NCBI RefSeq assembly: GCF_012570365.1 | Contig: NZ_CP046208.1 | Location: 350,226 to 414,225, forward strand | Reading direction: 5' to 3' | Source: Enterobacteriaceae endosymbiont of Donacia clavipes | Lineage (GTDB): Bacteria; Pseudomonadota; Gammaproteobacteria; Enterobacterales; Enterobacteriaceae | DNA length: 64,000 nucleotides | Shown here: positions 19,955-31,330 of the stretch, piece after piece | Layout: every line of letters starts with the position of its first letter | Numbering within the stretch: position 1 is the stretch's first letter | Program-made: the position numbers and the translations under genes | The notes under the pieces: generated by a model | What the model was told of the DNA's origin: nothing | The model's input: only the letters and a program-made list of their open reading frames with translations | Database searches by the model: none

Positions 19955-20497
19955 TTATGGTAATATATTTTTAATATCTACTTCAATATTTGAATCTTTA
20001 GCAGATATTTTTTTTTTATTTAGAATATTAACTCCTGAAATATCATAATAATTATAATCAAAATATTTTCCTTGATTATTAATTAATAAATCATTTTTTT
20101 CATATATTAAATTTTTTCTATCAAATTCACATAATTCAAAATCTGGAATTAATTGTATTGCTCCTGTTGGGCAGGCTTCTTCACAAAATCCGCAAAAAAT
20201 ACATCTAGATATATTTATTCTAAAAAATAATGGATAAGATCTTCCATTTTTTTTTATTGCTTTTTTTAAAGTTATACAACCTACTGGACACACAACAGCA
20301 CAAAGACTACAGGCAACACATTTTTCATTATTATCTGAATCAGATGTTAATATAATTCTACCTCTATATCGTGGTGATAAATAAACTTTTTCTTCTGGAT
20401 ACATTATAGTTTCTCTTTTACTAAAAATATTTTTCCAGATTAAAAAAAGACTTTGAATTTGACTCATTACATCGAAAAAAAATTTTTTTATATTCAT
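19955..20497 (-). CDS. nuoI: NADH-quinone oxidoreductase subunit I (ferredoxin-like)
   Basis: Carries clusters N6a and N6b in the peripheral arm. 180 residues, the same as E. coli. Two CxxCxxCxxxCP motifs are intact: CVACSLCAVVCPVGCITL and CIFCGFCEEACPTGAIQL; RYRGRIILT lies before the first. Eight ligand cysteines are all present. Confidence 0.97.
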   Translation of the reverse strand: MNIKKFFFDVMSQIQSLFLIWKNIFSKRETIMYPEEKVYLSPRYRGRIILTSDSDNNEKCVACSLCAVVCPVGCITLKKAIKKNGRSYPLFFRINISRCIFCGFCEEACPTGAIQLIPDFELCEFDRKNLIYEKNDLLINNQGKYFDYNYYDISGVNILNKKKISAKDSNIEVDIKNILP

Positions 20498-20519
20498 TTT
20501 TTCATTTTTTACAAAAAAA

Positions 20520-21494
20520 TTATTTTAATATTACTATAAAAGCAGTAATAATTAAATTAATTAGTGTTAATGGTAAGCATATAAACCAACCAAAATACAT
20601 AATTTGATCATAACGAGGTCTAGGTAAAGATGCTCTTATTAAGATAAATAATGTTATTAATATTATAGTTTTAATTAAATACCATATTATAGATGGTAAA
20701 AAAGGGCCTAACCACCCTCCAAAAAATAAGATTACCATTAAAGATGAAAGTATGATAATATTAATATATTCTCCTACAAAAAATAGCCCAAATTTCATTC
20801 CGGAATATTCAACATGATAGCCATCAGCTAATTCTTGTTCTGTTTCCGGTTGATCAAAAGGATGTCTATGACATAATGCTATAGATGCTATAATAAAAGA
20901 TAAAAAACTAAAAAACTGTGGTATTATATTCCAACAATATTTATATTGTTGATTTACAATATCAAATAAATTAAATGATCCAGTTTGACAAATAATACCC
21001 ATTAATGACAAACCTAAAAAAATTTCATAACTTATTATTTGAGCTACACCTCTAATAGTTCCTAATACAGCATATTTATTATTACTAGCTAAACCTGCAA
21101 ATAATATTGAATATACTGAAATACTAGCCATCATAAAAAAAAAAAGTATTCCAATATTTAGATTAGATATCATTATATAAGGAGTAATTGGTAATATTGC
21201 AAATACTGATAATAATGAATTAAAAGCAATTAAAGGTGCTATATTAAATAATAATTTATTTGAAAAATTAGGATTCCAATCTTCTTTAAAAAGAATTTTT
21301 ATCATATCAGCTAATAATTGTAAACAACCATATAATCCAACTCTGTTAGGTCCATAACGATTTTGAAATAAACCTAACATACGTCTTTCTATAAAACTTA
21401 AAAAAGCGCCACTAATTATTAGTATAATTAATATTAATAATATTTTTAGTACATATATTAATTTTATTGGATTCAAAAAAGAAAATAAAATCAT
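20520..21494 (-). CDS. nuoH: NADH-quinone oxidoreductase subunit H
   Basis: Membrane subunit forming the quinone-binding cavity with NuoB and NuoCD. 324 residues (E. coli 325). Conserved: [42 protein letters not shown], and [22 protein letters not shown], the acidic loop facing the quinone site. Its ATG overlaps the nuoG stop by 4 bases. Confidence 0.97.
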   Translation of the reverse strand: MILFSFLNPIKLIYVLKILLILIILIISGAFLSFIERRMLGLFQNRYGPNRVGLYGCLQLLADMIKILFKEDWNPNFSNKLLFNIAPLIAFNSLLSVFAILPITPYIMISNLNIGILFFFMMASISVYSILFAGLASNNKYAVLGTIRGVAQIISYEIFLGLSLMGIICQTGSFNLFDIVNQQYKYCWNIIPQFFSFLSFIIASIALCHRHPFDQPETEQELADGYHVEYSGMKFGLFFVGEYINIIILSSLMVILFFGGWLGPFLPSIIWYLIKTIILITLFILIRASLPRPRYDQIMYFGWFICLPLTLINLIITAFIVILK

Positions 21495-24205
21495 TTTAAT
21501 ACCTTTATTTTTTCAATAGTTTTTCCTGAAAAAGATAATGGAATTTCTTTTATTCCTAATGGCATACTAATTAAACCTTGATGTAAAAATTTCGAAATAT
21601 AAGTTTTTAATATAAAAATATTATTTAAACAATATAATTTTACTAAATTATTATTTAAAATACCTAATTTTTTAGCATCTTTTTTATTAAAAAAAACATA
21701 ATGATTATAAAAGTATTTTTGTATTAAAAAAGATTTTTGAATTAAATTATTATTATAAAATAAGTGATGATATGAAACAATAACTAATTTATTAGAAATA
21801 ATAAATTTATTAAAATTGTTATTTTTTATTGTAATATTAATTTTATTATATCTTTTTTTATAAATTTTAAATCCTGTAGGTCCATATTTTGATGAAATTC
21901 CTATTTCTTTTTGGAACTTATGTAATGCTTGTGAAGAATTCCATCCTGGATACCATAAAAATGGTAAATGTGTACAATTAATATTTGAATTATAATTTCC
22001 TTCCATAGAAAAATTAAATATAGTATCTTTATCTTTTGGTTGTTCCGGTTCATTTACATTAATATTAGATAATATTGATGTTCTTCCACTATAACGGATT
22101 GGTGATCTTGCAAATTTTCGATTATATACTTTATAATTTGCTTTAGGAGCTGCTAAACTAATTCCTTTAAAAATTGAAATATTTTTTTCACATTTTTTAA
22201 TAACTTCATCTAAAGTAATATTACTATTTAAATTTTTTAATTTAGCATATATTTTATATATCCATTTCCAACTTGATTTTCTATAATTTTCTTTATTGTA
22301 AAAAGAAGGATTATATACTTGAAAAAATCTTTGTGCTCTACATTCATTATTAATAACAGTTCCACTACTTTCTATAAAATTTGCTGTAGGTAAAATTATA
22401 TGTGCCTTTTCCATAGTTCTACTATATATATGATCTAGTACAATTATATTAGAAATTTTTTTAAAAAAATTATTTAATTTATTTTTTTCTTCATAAAAAT
22501 ATAAATCGTTTTCCATAATAATAATTGTATCTATAGTTGAACAATTATTTATAAAAGTATTTTCTATAAATACTTTATCTAAAGATTTACCTTTTATTAA
22601 ACTTATCCCCATACTATTTACTGTATTTAATCCATAAAATAATCCTATATTTTTATTTTTTTTATTAAGTGCTTGCGCTATAGCATAAGATGCAGAAATT
22701 AATTCTAAAGAATTAGATCCTGTTCCTGAAATAATTAAAGGTTTTATTGAATTTAATAAAATATTTTTTATTTCAATAATTTTTTTTTTTAACGTTTGAT
22801 TTAATAAAAATACATTATCTTTCTTATTTTCAATATAATTTGCTAATGCAAAACCAAATTTAGATTGATTAATTACAGGAGCATAATAATTCCATGAAGA
22901 AATATCATCTAACATTGTTTCATCAAGACTTGTTATAAATAATGGATTTAATGATTGATTTTTAATATTTAAAATTGCATCGGAATGCCAATAAGGAATA
23001 TTTTTAGTAAATATATTTTTTTTTATTGCCTGTCTTACAGCTAAAGCTGCACGAGGATTTGTATTACTTAAATCTTCTCCTAAAATTAAAATAGCATCAT
23101 AATTTTCTATTTCTGATAAAGTTGGAAAATATATATTTGTATTTTTTAATATTTTTATTATAAAATTAATTTGTTTTTTTTCATTTTCTAAAATACCTAA
23201 ACAAAAATTTTTTTTCCCAACTAATTTTCTTAAAAGAAAATTACTTTCTATACTTGCTCTAGGTGAGCCGATTCCAATAATTTTTTGTGATTTTAATATT
23301 AAATTAGTAATTTTTTTAATAATTTTATTATTATCAAAAAATTTTTTTTTATGATAAATAATATTTATAGGATTATTTTTTAAATTAAGATAACCATAAC
23401 CAAAATAACCTTTATCACAAAGAAAATAATGATTTATTTCTTCATGATATCTATTTTGTATACTTGATAATTGGCCATAACGTTCTCCAACAAAAATATT
23501 ACATCCCAATGAACAATGTTGGCAAATACTAGGTGAATATTGAAGATCCCATTTTCTTGTAAAATTATTAATGTAAGTTTTATCAGTGAATACTCCTGTT
23601 GGACAGATTTCAATTAAATTTCCAGAAAATGGGTTTTCTAATATTCCATCATTATATCTTCCAAAATAAATATTATCTTTTGAAGAAAAAACATTAAAAT
23701 CTTTTCCACCAGCATAATTTTTATAAAATCTTATGCAACGATAACACGTAATACAACGATTCATCATATGAGATATAAATGGCCCCAAATATTGATTTTT
23801 ATATTTTCTTTTAGGAAAATCATATCTACGTATATTATGTCCAGACATCACAGTCATATCTTGTAAATGGCAACTACCTCCTTCATCACAAATAGGACAA
23901 TCATGAGGATGATTTAACATTAATAATTCAATAATATTTTTACGAAAATTAATAACATCTTTATCATTAATAATGATATGTGATCCTTTAGATGGTAAAG
24001 ACATACAAGACATGATTATATGTCCATTTTTTTTTTGGAAATTATCAAATTGTTTAATTGCACATTGACGACATGCACCTATACTCCCTAAAATGGGATG
24101 CCAGCAAAAATATGGTATATTAAAACCTAAAGATAAACATAATTTTAATAAATTATCTTTTTTATTAACTTTATATAATTGATTTTCTATATGAATATTA
24201 ATCAT
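21491..24205 (-). CDS. nuoG: NADH-quinone oxidoreductase subunit G
   Basis: Large peripheral subunit with several Fe-S clusters. 904 residues (E. coli 908). The N-terminal 2Fe-2S domain has [17 protein letters not shown]; then [14 protein letters not shown], the [10 protein letters not shown] stretch, and CQHCSLGCN with the later FLCDKG form the extra N7 cluster site found in the E. coli-type enzyme. The molybdopterin-like remainder is Asn/Lys-drifted but complete. A 98-base non-coding gap, the widest in the operon, separates it from nuoF and may hold only a weak translation signal. Confidence 0.97.
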   Translation of the reverse strand: MINIHIENQLYKVNKKDNLLKLCLSLGFNIPYFCWHPILGSIGACRQCAIKQFDNFQKKNGHIIMSCMSLPSKGSHIIINDKDVINFRKNIIELLMLNHPHDCPICDEGGSCHLQDMTVMSGHNIRRYDFPKRKYKNQYLGPFISHMMNRCITCYRCIRFYKNYAGGKDFNVFSSKDNIYFGRYNDGILENPFSGNLIEICPTGVFTDKTYINNFTRKWDLQYSPSICQHCSLGCNIFVGERYGQLSSIQNRYHEEINHYFLCDKGYFGYGYLNLKNNPINIIYHKKKFFDNNKIIKKITNLILKSQKIIGIGSPRASIESNFLLRKLVGKKNFCLGILENEKKQINFIIKILKNTNIYFPTLSEIENYDAILILGEDLSNTNPRAALAVRQAIKKNIFTKNIPYWHSDAILNIKNQSLNPLFITSLDETMLDDISSWNYYAPVINQSKFGFALANYIENKKDNVFLLNQTLKKKIIEIKNILLNSIKPLIISGTGSNSLELISASYAIAQALNKKNKNIGLFYGLNTVNSMGISLIKGKSLDKVFIENTFINNCSTIDTIIIMENDLYFYEEKNKLNNFFKKISNIIVLDHIYSRTMEKAHIILPTANFIESSGTVINNECRAQRFFQVYNPSFYNKENYRKSSWKWIYKIYAKLKNLNSNITLDEVIKKCEKNISIFKGISLAAPKANYKVYNRKFARSPIRYSGRTSILSNINVNEPEQPKDKDTIFNFSMEGNYNSNINCTHLPFLWYPGWNSSQALHKFQKEIGISSKYGPTGFKIYKKRYNKINITIKNNNFNKFIISNKLVIVSYHHLFYNNNLIQKSFLIQKYFYNHYVFFNKKDAKKLGILNNNLVKLYCLNNIFILKTYISKFLHQGLISMPLGIKEIPLSFSGKTIEKIKVLK

Positions 24206-24303
24206 AATACATATTCCACAATATTAATTTATAATAAAAATATTTTATTAATGAAATGTACAATATTTAAATTTATTTACTTTTATATAAAAAAATAACT
24301 AAT

Positions 24304-25584
24304 TTAATTGGCTATACCATATTCAAATTCATGTAAAAAATATTTTAAAGCACTATTTAAAGGAGCCATGGCACCTGGAGCATGTGCACAAAATGGCCCT
24401 TCATTTGTTAACAAATTACTTATATTTTTTAATATAGTAAGATCTTTAGTTGATCCTATTTTTTTTTCTAAATTATTTAATATTTTTACAATCCAAGGTA
24501 ATCCTTCTCGACAAGGAGTACATAAACCACAAGATTCTCTAGCAAAAAAAATTTCTAAATTTTTTAATAAAGATACCATATTAATACTATTATCTATAGC
24601 TATAGATATACCCGTTCCTAATCTACTTCCTGCATTATTAATAGTAATAAAATCCATAGGCAAATCTAAATGATTTTCCATTAAAAATGCAGTACCTGCA
24701 CCACCAGGTTGCCATGTTTTAAGTTTTAATCCTTTTTTCATTCCTCCAGCATATTTTTCTAAAATAATACGAGCAGGAGTGCCAAAAGGTAATTCCCATA
24801 ATCCAGGATTTTTTACATTACCAGAAAAACCAAACATTTTTGTACCACTATCATTTTTACTATTTGATAAATTTCGATACCAATTAGATCCATAATTTAT
24901 TATGCTAGGTATATTAAAAATAGTTTCAACATTATTTACACATGTAGGTTTACCCCATAATCCAATCATAGCAGGATAGGGAGGTTTAAAACGAGGATTG
25001 GCACGTTTTCCTTCTAAAGAATTAATTAATGCTGTTTCTTCTCCACATATATATCTTCCAGCACCAATATGAAGATATATATCAAGATTAAAATCTGTAC
25101 TTAATATATTTTTACCTAATATTCCAAATTCATAAGCTTCTTTTATTACCCTATTTAAAATTTTTGCACATTTTAGATATTCACCTCTTAAAAAAATATA
25201 TCCTTTATTAGCTTGAATTGCAAAAGCACTAATAATCATTCCTTCTAATAACTGATGTGGAATATGTTCTATTAAAAAACGATCTTTATAAGTACCAGGT
25301 TCCATTTCATCAGCATTACATAAAAAGTAACGGGTTTCTAAACTATTATTTTTTCTTGGCATTAAATCCCATTTTAAACCAGTATAAAATCCACCACCTC
25401 CTCTTCCTTTTAATTTTGATTTTTTCACAATATTAATTATTTCTTGTGGAGTATTTTTCTTTAAAATTTTTTTTAAAATTTTATAACCATCTTTTTTTAT
25501 ATATTTTTTTATAAATATTGTTGTATTATTATTAATACGCCATGTTAAAGGATGTGTTTCTGGATTAGGATTAATTATTTTCAT
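24304..25584 (-). CDS. nuoF: NADH-quinone oxidoreductase subunit F
   Basis: NADH- and FMN-binding electron entry subunit. 426 residues (E. coli 445). FMN/NADH site [17 protein letters not shown] and [14 protein letters not shown]; ligands of cluster N3 in [12 protein letters not shown] and GPFCAHAPG. The start ATG lies inside the end of nuoE (14-base overlap). The N-terminus [15 protein letters not shown] is family-like. Confidence 0.97.
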   Translation of the reverse strand: MKIINPNPETHPLTWRINNNTTIFIKKYIKKDGYKILKKILKKNTPQEIINIVKKSKLKGRGGGGFYTGLKWDLMPRKNNSLETRYFLCNADEMEPGTYKDRFLIEHIPHQLLEGMIISAFAIQANKGYIFLRGEYLKCAKILNRVIKEAYEFGILGKNILSTDFNLDIYLHIGAGRYICGEETALINSLEGKRANPRFKPPYPAMIGLWGKPTCVNNVETIFNIPSIINYGSNWYRNLSNSKNDSGTKMFGFSGNVKNPGLWELPFGTPARIILEKYAGGMKKGLKLKTWQPGGAGTAFLMENHLDLPMDFITINNAGSRLGTGISIAIDNSINMVSLLKNLEIFFARESCGLCTPCREGLPWIVKILNNLEKKIGSTKDLTILKNISNLLTNEGPFCAHAPGAMAPLNSALKYFLHEFEYGIAN

Positions 25585-26080
25585 AAATATATTTATCCAA
25601 TATTTTATTAATACTATTAATTGTTAATGAATTATAAATTTTTTCATTAATCATAATAACTGGACTTTTTTCACAATGTCCTAAACAACATATAGGTATT
25701 AAAGTAAATAAATTATCAATAGTTGTTTGTCCTGAAATAATGTTTAATTTTTTTGTAATATGTTTTAAAATTTTTTCATATCCTGTTATATAACATACAA
25801 TACTATCACAATATTTAATTACATATTTACCTACCGGTAATCTGTAAATTTGACTATAAAATGTTGCTATACTATCAATTTCAGAAGGATGTATATTTAA
25901 AATATTAGAAATAATAATAATAATATCATTAGATATCCATCCGTATTTTTTTTGAAAAAAAATTAATATTTCAAGAATAGCAGCGTTATTACATTTATAA
26001 TGATTTTTAATTTTTTTAATAATCTTTAATTCATTTTTATTTAAAATTAAATTTATATTATTAAGTATTTTTTTTGTCAT
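25571..26080 (-). CDS. nuoE: NADH-quinone oxidoreductase subunit E
   Basis: Thioredoxin-like 2Fe-2S subunit next to NuoF. 169 residues (E. coli 166). The four ligand cysteines are present as CDSIVC and [26 protein letters not shown] is the conserved helical part. The gene follows nuoCD after 6 bases and overlaps nuoF. Confidence 0.95.
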   Translation of the reverse strand: MTKKILNNINLILNKNELKIIKKIKNHYKCNNAAILEILIFFQKKYGWISNDIIIIISNILNIHPSEIDSIATFYSQIYRLPVGKYVIKYCDSIVCYITGYEKILKHITKKLNIISGQTTIDNLFTLIPICCLGHCEKSPVIMINEKIYNSLTINSINKILDKYIYENN

Positions 26081-26086
26081 ATTATT

Positions 26087-27916
26087 TTAACGATCTACAT
26101 CAGACATAACGAAATCAATACTACCTAAATAAGTAATAAGATCTGATATTAAGCTACCACAAATTACAGATGGTATTTGTTGTAAATGAGGAAAACTAGG
26201 TGTTCTAATTCTAGTTCGATAACTTATCGTATTTCCATCACTTATTAAATAATAACTATTAATACCTTTTGTAGCTTCAATCATTTGAAATGATTCATTT
26301 GCAGAAATTAATGGTCCCCAAGAAACTTGTACAAAATGATTAATTAATGTTTCTATATCTTTTAACATTTTATTTCTTAAAGGAGGTGTTGTTAAAGGAT
26401 GATCAATTTTGTATGATCCTTCAGGCATATAATTTAAACATTGTTGTATAATACGTAAACTTTGCCAAATCTCCTCAAATTTTAATAAAACTCTTGAATA
26501 AGAATCACTAATATTTTTACCTATAGGTATATCAAAATCAAAATTTTCATATCCGGAATAAGGACGCCATTTTCTAACATCAAAATTTAATCCAGTTGCT
26601 CTTAAACCTGCACCAGTTATTCCCCAAGATATTGCTTCTTGTTGATTATAAGATGCTATATTTTTAGATCGAGATATTAAAATGCTATTTTGTAATGCTA
26701 CTTTTTTATATATTTTTAACCTTTTAGGTAACCAAATAAGTAATTTTTTTACTAAAATATTCCATCCTTTTGGAAGATCTTGAGCTAATCCTCCTATTCT
26801 AAACCATGCTGGATGCATTCTAGCACCAGTAATAAATTCAATAATATCATATATTTTTTGTCTATCAGTAAATGCTAAAAAAACAGGAGTCATAGCACCT
26901 ACATCTTGTATAAAAGTAGATAAAAATAATAGATGACTATTAATACGAAATAATTCTGATAACATTATTCTAATAACATTAATTTTATCATTAACTATAA
27001 TATTAGCTAATTTTTCTACTGCAAGAATATAAGGCATTTCATTTATACAACCACCTAAGTATTCTATTCTATCTGTATACGGTATGTATGTATGCCATGT
27101 TTGTCTTTCAGCTATTTTTTCAGCACCTCTATGGTGATAACCTATATCTGGTATACATTGAATAATTTCTTCACCTAATAATTGTAATATTATTCTAAAT
27201 GCTCCATGAACAGAAGGATGATTAGGTCCTAAATTAAGAAACATATAACTATTATGTTTTTTATTATTATCTATTGATAAATTCCATTCTTTTGGATTAA
27301 AATCAGTAGAATGAATATCTGCTTTATATTTTTCTTTGTTCAAAAAATAGGGTTTAGATTCTGTAGCTCTAGAAGGAAAATCCTTGCGTAAAGGATAACC
27401 ATTATTCCAATTCTTGGGTAATAATAAATGATTTAAAAAAGGATGATTAATAAAATTAATACCAAACATTTCCCATATTTCTCTTTCATACCAATTAGCA
27501 TTTTTATAAAAATCAGTTATTGTATAAACATTTAAGAAATTTTTTTTTAAAGGAATTTTTATAATTATATCTGAATTTCTATTAATAGAAATTAAATGAT
27601 AAAATAAAGAAAAATCCATTTTATACATTAAATTAAATTTATTATAATGTAATCTTTCATCTATACCATGCATATCATATAACATATTATATGGATTATT
27701 AATTTTAGAAAAAAATTTTATAAATTTTATTAAATTTTTATCTTTAATCCAAATAATTAATGGCATTTTATTATTCATACTATTTTGTATAATGAAATCT
27801 TTAAAACTAAAATTAATATTTAATTCATCTATTATAGATTCTGTGTGTTCTTTATAAAAAAATTTATTATGTTTTTCTCCTATTTTTTGAATTATATTAT
27901 CAAAATAATTATTCAT
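26087..27916 (-). CDS. nuoC: NADH-quinone oxidoreductase fused subunit CD
   Basis: Fusion of NuoC (about residues 1-190) and the quinone-site subunit NuoD (about 215-609), as in E. coli and other enterobacteria (600 aa). The NuoC part has [12 protein letters not shown] and [10 protein letters not shown]; the NuoD part has [27 protein letters not shown], the quinone-pocket Tyr region [10 protein letters not shown], and the C-terminus [10 protein letters not shown]. The fusion itself supports an enterobacterial origin. Confidence 0.97.
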   Translation of the reverse strand: MNNYFDNIIQKIGEKHNKFFYKEHTESIIDELNINFSFKDFIIQNSMNNKMPLIIWIKDKNLIKFIKFFSKINNPYNMLYDMHGIDERLHYNKFNLMYKMDFSLFYHLISINRNSDIIIKIPLKKNFLNVYTITDFYKNANWYEREIWEMFGINFINHPFLNHLLLPKNWNNGYPLRKDFPSRATESKPYFLNKEKYKADIHSTDFNPKEWNLSIDNNKKHNSYMFLNLGPNHPSVHGAFRIILQLLGEEIIQCIPDIGYHHRGAEKIAERQTWHTYIPYTDRIEYLGGCINEMPYILAVEKLANIIVNDKINVIRIMLSELFRINSHLLFLSTFIQDVGAMTPVFLAFTDRQKIYDIIEFITGARMHPAWFRIGGLAQDLPKGWNILVKKLLIWLPKRLKIYKKVALQNSILISRSKNIASYNQQEAISWGITGAGLRATGLNFDVRKWRPYSGYENFDFDIPIGKNISDSYSRVLLKFEEIWQSLRIIQQCLNYMPEGSYKIDHPLTTPPLRNKMLKDIETLINHFVQVSWGPLISANESFQMIEATKGINSYYLISDGNTISYRTRIRTPSFPHLQQIPSVICGSLISDLITYLGSIDFVMSDVDR

Positions 27917-27947
27917 AATTAAATCCTATTATAAATTTCGTATAAAA

Positions 27948-28610
27948 TTATATATCATTATTTACTTTAAATTTAATATTTTTATTAAAAAATTTATTAG
28001 ATGATTTCATTTTGGCTTTATAAATACCTTGATCTCCGATAGTCCAAGATAAAGGACGTCTTTCATTAGTAATAGATTTTTGTAATAATAATAATGCTTG
28101 TATATATGATTCTGGTCTAGGAGGACATCCAGGTATGTAAATATCTACAGGTAAAAATTTGTCTACTCCTTGTACTACAGAATATATATCATACATTCCT
28201 CCAGAATTAGCACAAGAACCCATAGAAATTACCCATTTTGGTTCTAACATTTGATCATATAATCTTTGTATAATAGGAGCCATTTTTAAAAAACATGTAC
28301 CAGCTATTACCATAAAATCAGCTTGCCGTGGAGATGCTCTTAAAACTTCTGAACCAAAACGAGCTATATCATTAATTGATGTAAATGAAGTCGTCATTTC
28401 TACATAACAACAAGATAAACCGAAATTATATGGCCACAAAGAATTTTTTCTACCCCAATTGATTATTTTATGTGTAATTTTTTTTAAATTTCCTAAAAAA
28501 ATATTTTTATTAATTTGTTCATCCATAGGATCAGAATTAATAACTTTTTTATCTTCTAAAGGAAATTTTTTTTGATTATTGATATTAATTTTTGTAAGAG
28601 TATATTTCAT
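27948..28610 (-). CDS. nuoB: NADH-quinone oxidoreductase subunit B
   Basis: Holds terminal cluster N2, which reduces quinone. 220 residues, the same as E. coli NuoB. Cluster ligands in [10 protein letters not shown] (adjacent cysteines), [10 protein letters not shown] and [23 protein letters not shown] is also conserved. Confidence 0.97.
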   Translation of the reverse strand: MKYTLTKININNQKKFPLEDKKVINSDPMDEQINKNIFLGNLKKITHKIINWGRKNSLWPYNFGLSCCYVEMTTSFTSINDIARFGSEVLRASPRQADFMVIAGTCFLKMAPIIQRLYDQMLEPKWVISMGSCANSGGMYDIYSVVQGVDKFLPVDIYIPGCPPRPESYIQALLLLQKSITNERRPLSWTIGDQGIYKAKMKSSNKFFNKNIKFKVNNDI

Positions 28611-28660
28611 TATATAATTTATATATTGCTAATTTAATATTATTAAGAATTTTTATATTT

Positions 28661-29026
28661 TTAGTCTAAAGCTTTCATTTTAAATAAATAAAATAAAGTA
28701 ACTAATATAGTTAAAATAAATAACATTCCTTCAATAAAACCTTCAAATTTTATAATTTTAATAGAAACAGACCATAAATATAAATATAATGATTCAATAT
28801 CAAAAATTATAAAAAATATCGCTATTAAATAAAATTTAATATGAATTTTAATTTGAGTATTACCATAAGAAAATATTCCTGATTCAAATGGAATATGTTT
28901 ATCTAAACCATATGAACGTCCTCCTAAAAATAACGATATTAACATCATTATACAACTAATTATAATAGCAAAAATTTGAAATATTATAAAATAATTATAA
29001 TTTAAAACTAATTTATTTATTACCAT
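28661..29026 (-). CDS. nuoA: NADH-quinone oxidoreductase subunit A
   Basis: Three-helix membrane subunit near the quinone channel and the first gene of the nuo operon. 121 residues against about 147 in E. coli; the missing part is mostly at the C-terminal end. Family signature: PFESGIFSYGNTQIKIHIKFY and IIFDIESLYLYLW with the conserved Asp/Glu. The region between it and thrC is 38 bases, so the nuo and thr genes may share readthrough transcription. Confidence 0.94.
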   Translation of the reverse strand: MVINKLVLNYNYFIIFQIFAIIISCIMMLISLFLGGRSYGLDKHIPFESGIFSYGNTQIKIHIKFYLIAIFFIIFDIESLYLYLWSVSIKIIKFEGFIEGMLFILTILVTLFYLFKMKALD

Positions 29027-29064
29027 AATGAATACTCTGTATTAAAAATAAATTTTATCAAAAA

Positions 29065-30369
29065 TTATATAACATAATTTTTTATTAAAAATTTTTTTAA
29101 ATAATAAAAATTATTAGGTAAAATATAAGATAAATTTTTTTTTTTTATACATTTAATTAATATATTGGGTAATACTATTTTTTTATTTAAAATATTAAAA
29201 ATATAATCTTGAAACTTAGATGGATGAGCAGTACCAAGAAATATATTAAATGTATTTTTTTTTGATATTTGTTTTTTTAACGCACAATAACTTACAGCTG
29301 AATGTGGTTCTAAAATATATTTATATTTATTATATACATCTATTATAGTTTTTGTTGTTTTCACATCTGTAATAACGGAAGATGTTAATTTATTTAAATT
29401 CCATTTTTGTTTATTAAAAATTTCCATAATTCTAGGCCAATTATTAGGTGAACTAACATCCATTGCATTTGATAATGTTGGTATAGTTTTTTTTGGAGAC
29501 CAATTACCCGTGTTTAAATATCTATAAACTGTATCATTTATATTAGTAGCTGCAATAAATTTATGTATAGGTAAACCAATTGCTTTGGCTATTAAACCAG
29601 CAGTTAAATTTCCAAAATTTCCACTGGGAACGGAAAAAATAACTTTTTTTTTTCGTTTTTTTAGAGGTATTTGTGCAAATGCCTCAAAATAATAACAGAT
29701 TTGAGCTATCAAACGACTAATATTAATGGAATTAGCAGAATTAAAAGATAAATATTTGTTAAGTTCTTTATCATTAAATATTCGTTTTACAAGATTTTGA
29801 CAATCATCAAAATCACCTTTAATAGCAATTGTTTTTATATTATTTCCTATAGTACAAAATAATTTTTCTTGTAAAATAGAAATTTTTTTATAAGGATATA
29901 ATATAACAACTTCAATATTATTCATTTTATTAAAAGCATGAGTAACAGCAGCACCAGTATCTCCAGAAGTAGCAGTTAAAATAATAATTTTATTTTTTTT
30001 ATTAAAAAAATTTAACATTTGTGCCATAAAACGTACACCAAAATCTTTAAATGCTAAAGTAGGACCATGAAACAATTCTAAACAAGAAAGATTTTTATCA
30101 ATTAAATTTAATTTTAATGGAAAATTAAATGCTTTTTTTATTTTTTCTTTTAAAATATCTAAAGAAATTTCTTTTTTATTAACAAATAGTGATAGTAAAT
30201 AACTACTTCTATCTATAAAATTATAATTTAATATATTTGTAATTATTTTATTATTTAATTTTGGTAAATTTTTTGGGAAAAATAACCCTTGATTTTTTCC
30301 TAAACCTATTTTTAGAACTTGATTAAATCTTTTTTGTTCTTTATGATAATTAAGGTTATAAAATTTCAT
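29065..30369 (-). CDS. thrC: Threonine synthase
   Basis: PLP enzyme making threonine from O-phosphohomoserine. 434 residues (E. coli 428). It opens MKFYNLNYHKEQ; the PLP lysine lies in GPTLAFKDFGVRF, and the phosphate-binding SGDTGAA and SVPSGNFGNLTAGLIAK stretches are clear. The start overlaps the thrB stop by 4 bases (ATGA), so translation is coupled as in E. coli thrABC. Confidence 0.97.
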   Translation of the reverse strand: MKFYNLNYHKEQKRFNQVLKIGLGKNQGLFFPKNLPKLNNKIITNILNYNFIDRSSYLLSLFVNKKEISLDILKEKIKKAFNFPLKLNLIDKNLSCLELFHGPTLAFKDFGVRFMAQMLNFFNKKNKIIILTATSGDTGAAVTHAFNKMNNIEVVILYPYKKISILQEKLFCTIGNNIKTIAIKGDFDDCQNLVKRIFNDKELNKYLSFNSANSINISRLIAQICYYFEAFAQIPLKKRKKKVIFSVPSGNFGNLTAGLIAKAIGLPIHKFIAATNINDTVYRYLNTGNWSPKKTIPTLSNAMDVSSPNNWPRIMEIFNKQKWNLNKLTSSVITDVKTTKTIIDVYNKYKYILEPHSAVSYCALKKQISKKNTFNIFLGTAHPSKFQDYIFNILNKKIVLPNILIKCIKKKNLSYILPNNFYYLKKFLIKNYVI

Positions 30370-31307
30370 ATTTTCTCCATAATTTTAGTACCTGTTTTAT
30401 TTATTTTACAAATATAAACAAAACCATTTTTATTTTTTATAAAATTTTTTTTTAACCAACTAACCATATTATTTGCAATATTTAAATTATTAAAAATACT
30501 AAATATAGTAGGTCCTGATCCTGAAATACCATAATTTAAAGCACCAAATTTTTTTGCTACATAAGAAATTTGTTCAAAATTAGGAATAAGAGATTTTCTA
30601 TAAGGTTCTGCAATAAAATCTTTCATTAATTTTAATGCTAATAATTCTTGTTTTGTATGACTGGCATGTATAAATCCTGCTAAATATTGACTTTGTTTAA
30701 TAAAAACTTCTTTTTTATATAAATTTGGTAATATTTTTCTAGAATCATATGTAGGTAATTTAATTCCGGGATATGCGACTACCCAAAACCAATTTTTAAA
30801 AATTGGAATATTTTGAATAATTAGATTATTTTTATTAGTTATTAATATTAATTTCATACCACCAAAAAAACAAGGAACTATATTATCATAATGGATATTA
30901 CCTGATAAAAAACCTTCTAATTCTCCCATTAATTTTAATAAATCATATTCTTTTAATGGATTATTACAAAATAAATTTATTGCTTTTAAAAAAGCAACTA
31001 CAGAACAAGCACTTGAACCTAATCCAGATGCAACAGGAACATTTTTTTCTAAAATAATTTTTAAGGGAATTTTTTTTCCAATTTTATTACAAAATTTCAT
31101 CCAACAATGAAAGATAATATTTTCATGTTTTTTTTTCGGTAAATCATTCAAAAAATAACCTTTGTTAATTAGAATAAATTTTCTAGATGAATAAATTGAT
31201 ACAAAATCTCCTAAAATACCTCCGTCTATTCTAGATAATGCTATTCCTAATGTATCAAAACCTACATTAATATTTCCAATAGAAGCAGGAGCATAAATTT
31301 TAATCAT
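30366..31307 (-). CDS. thrB: Homoserine kinase
   Basis: GHMP kinase that phosphorylates homoserine. 313 residues (E. coli 310). Motif 1 YAPASIGNINVGFDTLG, motif 2 PVASGLGSSACSV (ATP phosphate loop), and motif 3 YGISGSGPTIFSI are all intact. Middle gene of thrABC, 23 bases after thrA. Confidence 0.97.
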   Translation of the reverse strand: MIKIYAPASIGNINVGFDTLGIALSRIDGGILGDFVSIYSSRKFILINKGYFLNDLPKKKHENIIFHCWMKFCNKIGKKIPLKIILEKNVPVASGLGSSACSVVAFLKAINLFCNNPLKEYDLLKLMGELEGFLSGNIHYDNIVPCFFGGMKLILITNKNNLIIQNIPIFKNWFWVVAYPGIKLPTYDSRKILPNLYKKEVFIKQSQYLAGFIHASHTKQELLALKLMKDFIAEPYRKSLIPNFEQISYVAKKFGALNYGISGSGPTIFSIFNNLNIANNMVSWLKKNFIKNKNGFVYICKINKTGTKIMEKI

Positions 31308-31330
31308 AAAAAATAATTCCTTATTTTTAA

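Noticed and set aside
24308-24673. Plus-strand frame of 121 codons
   Set aside because: Antisense shadow of the nuoF C-terminus; its coding pattern follows from nuoF codons.
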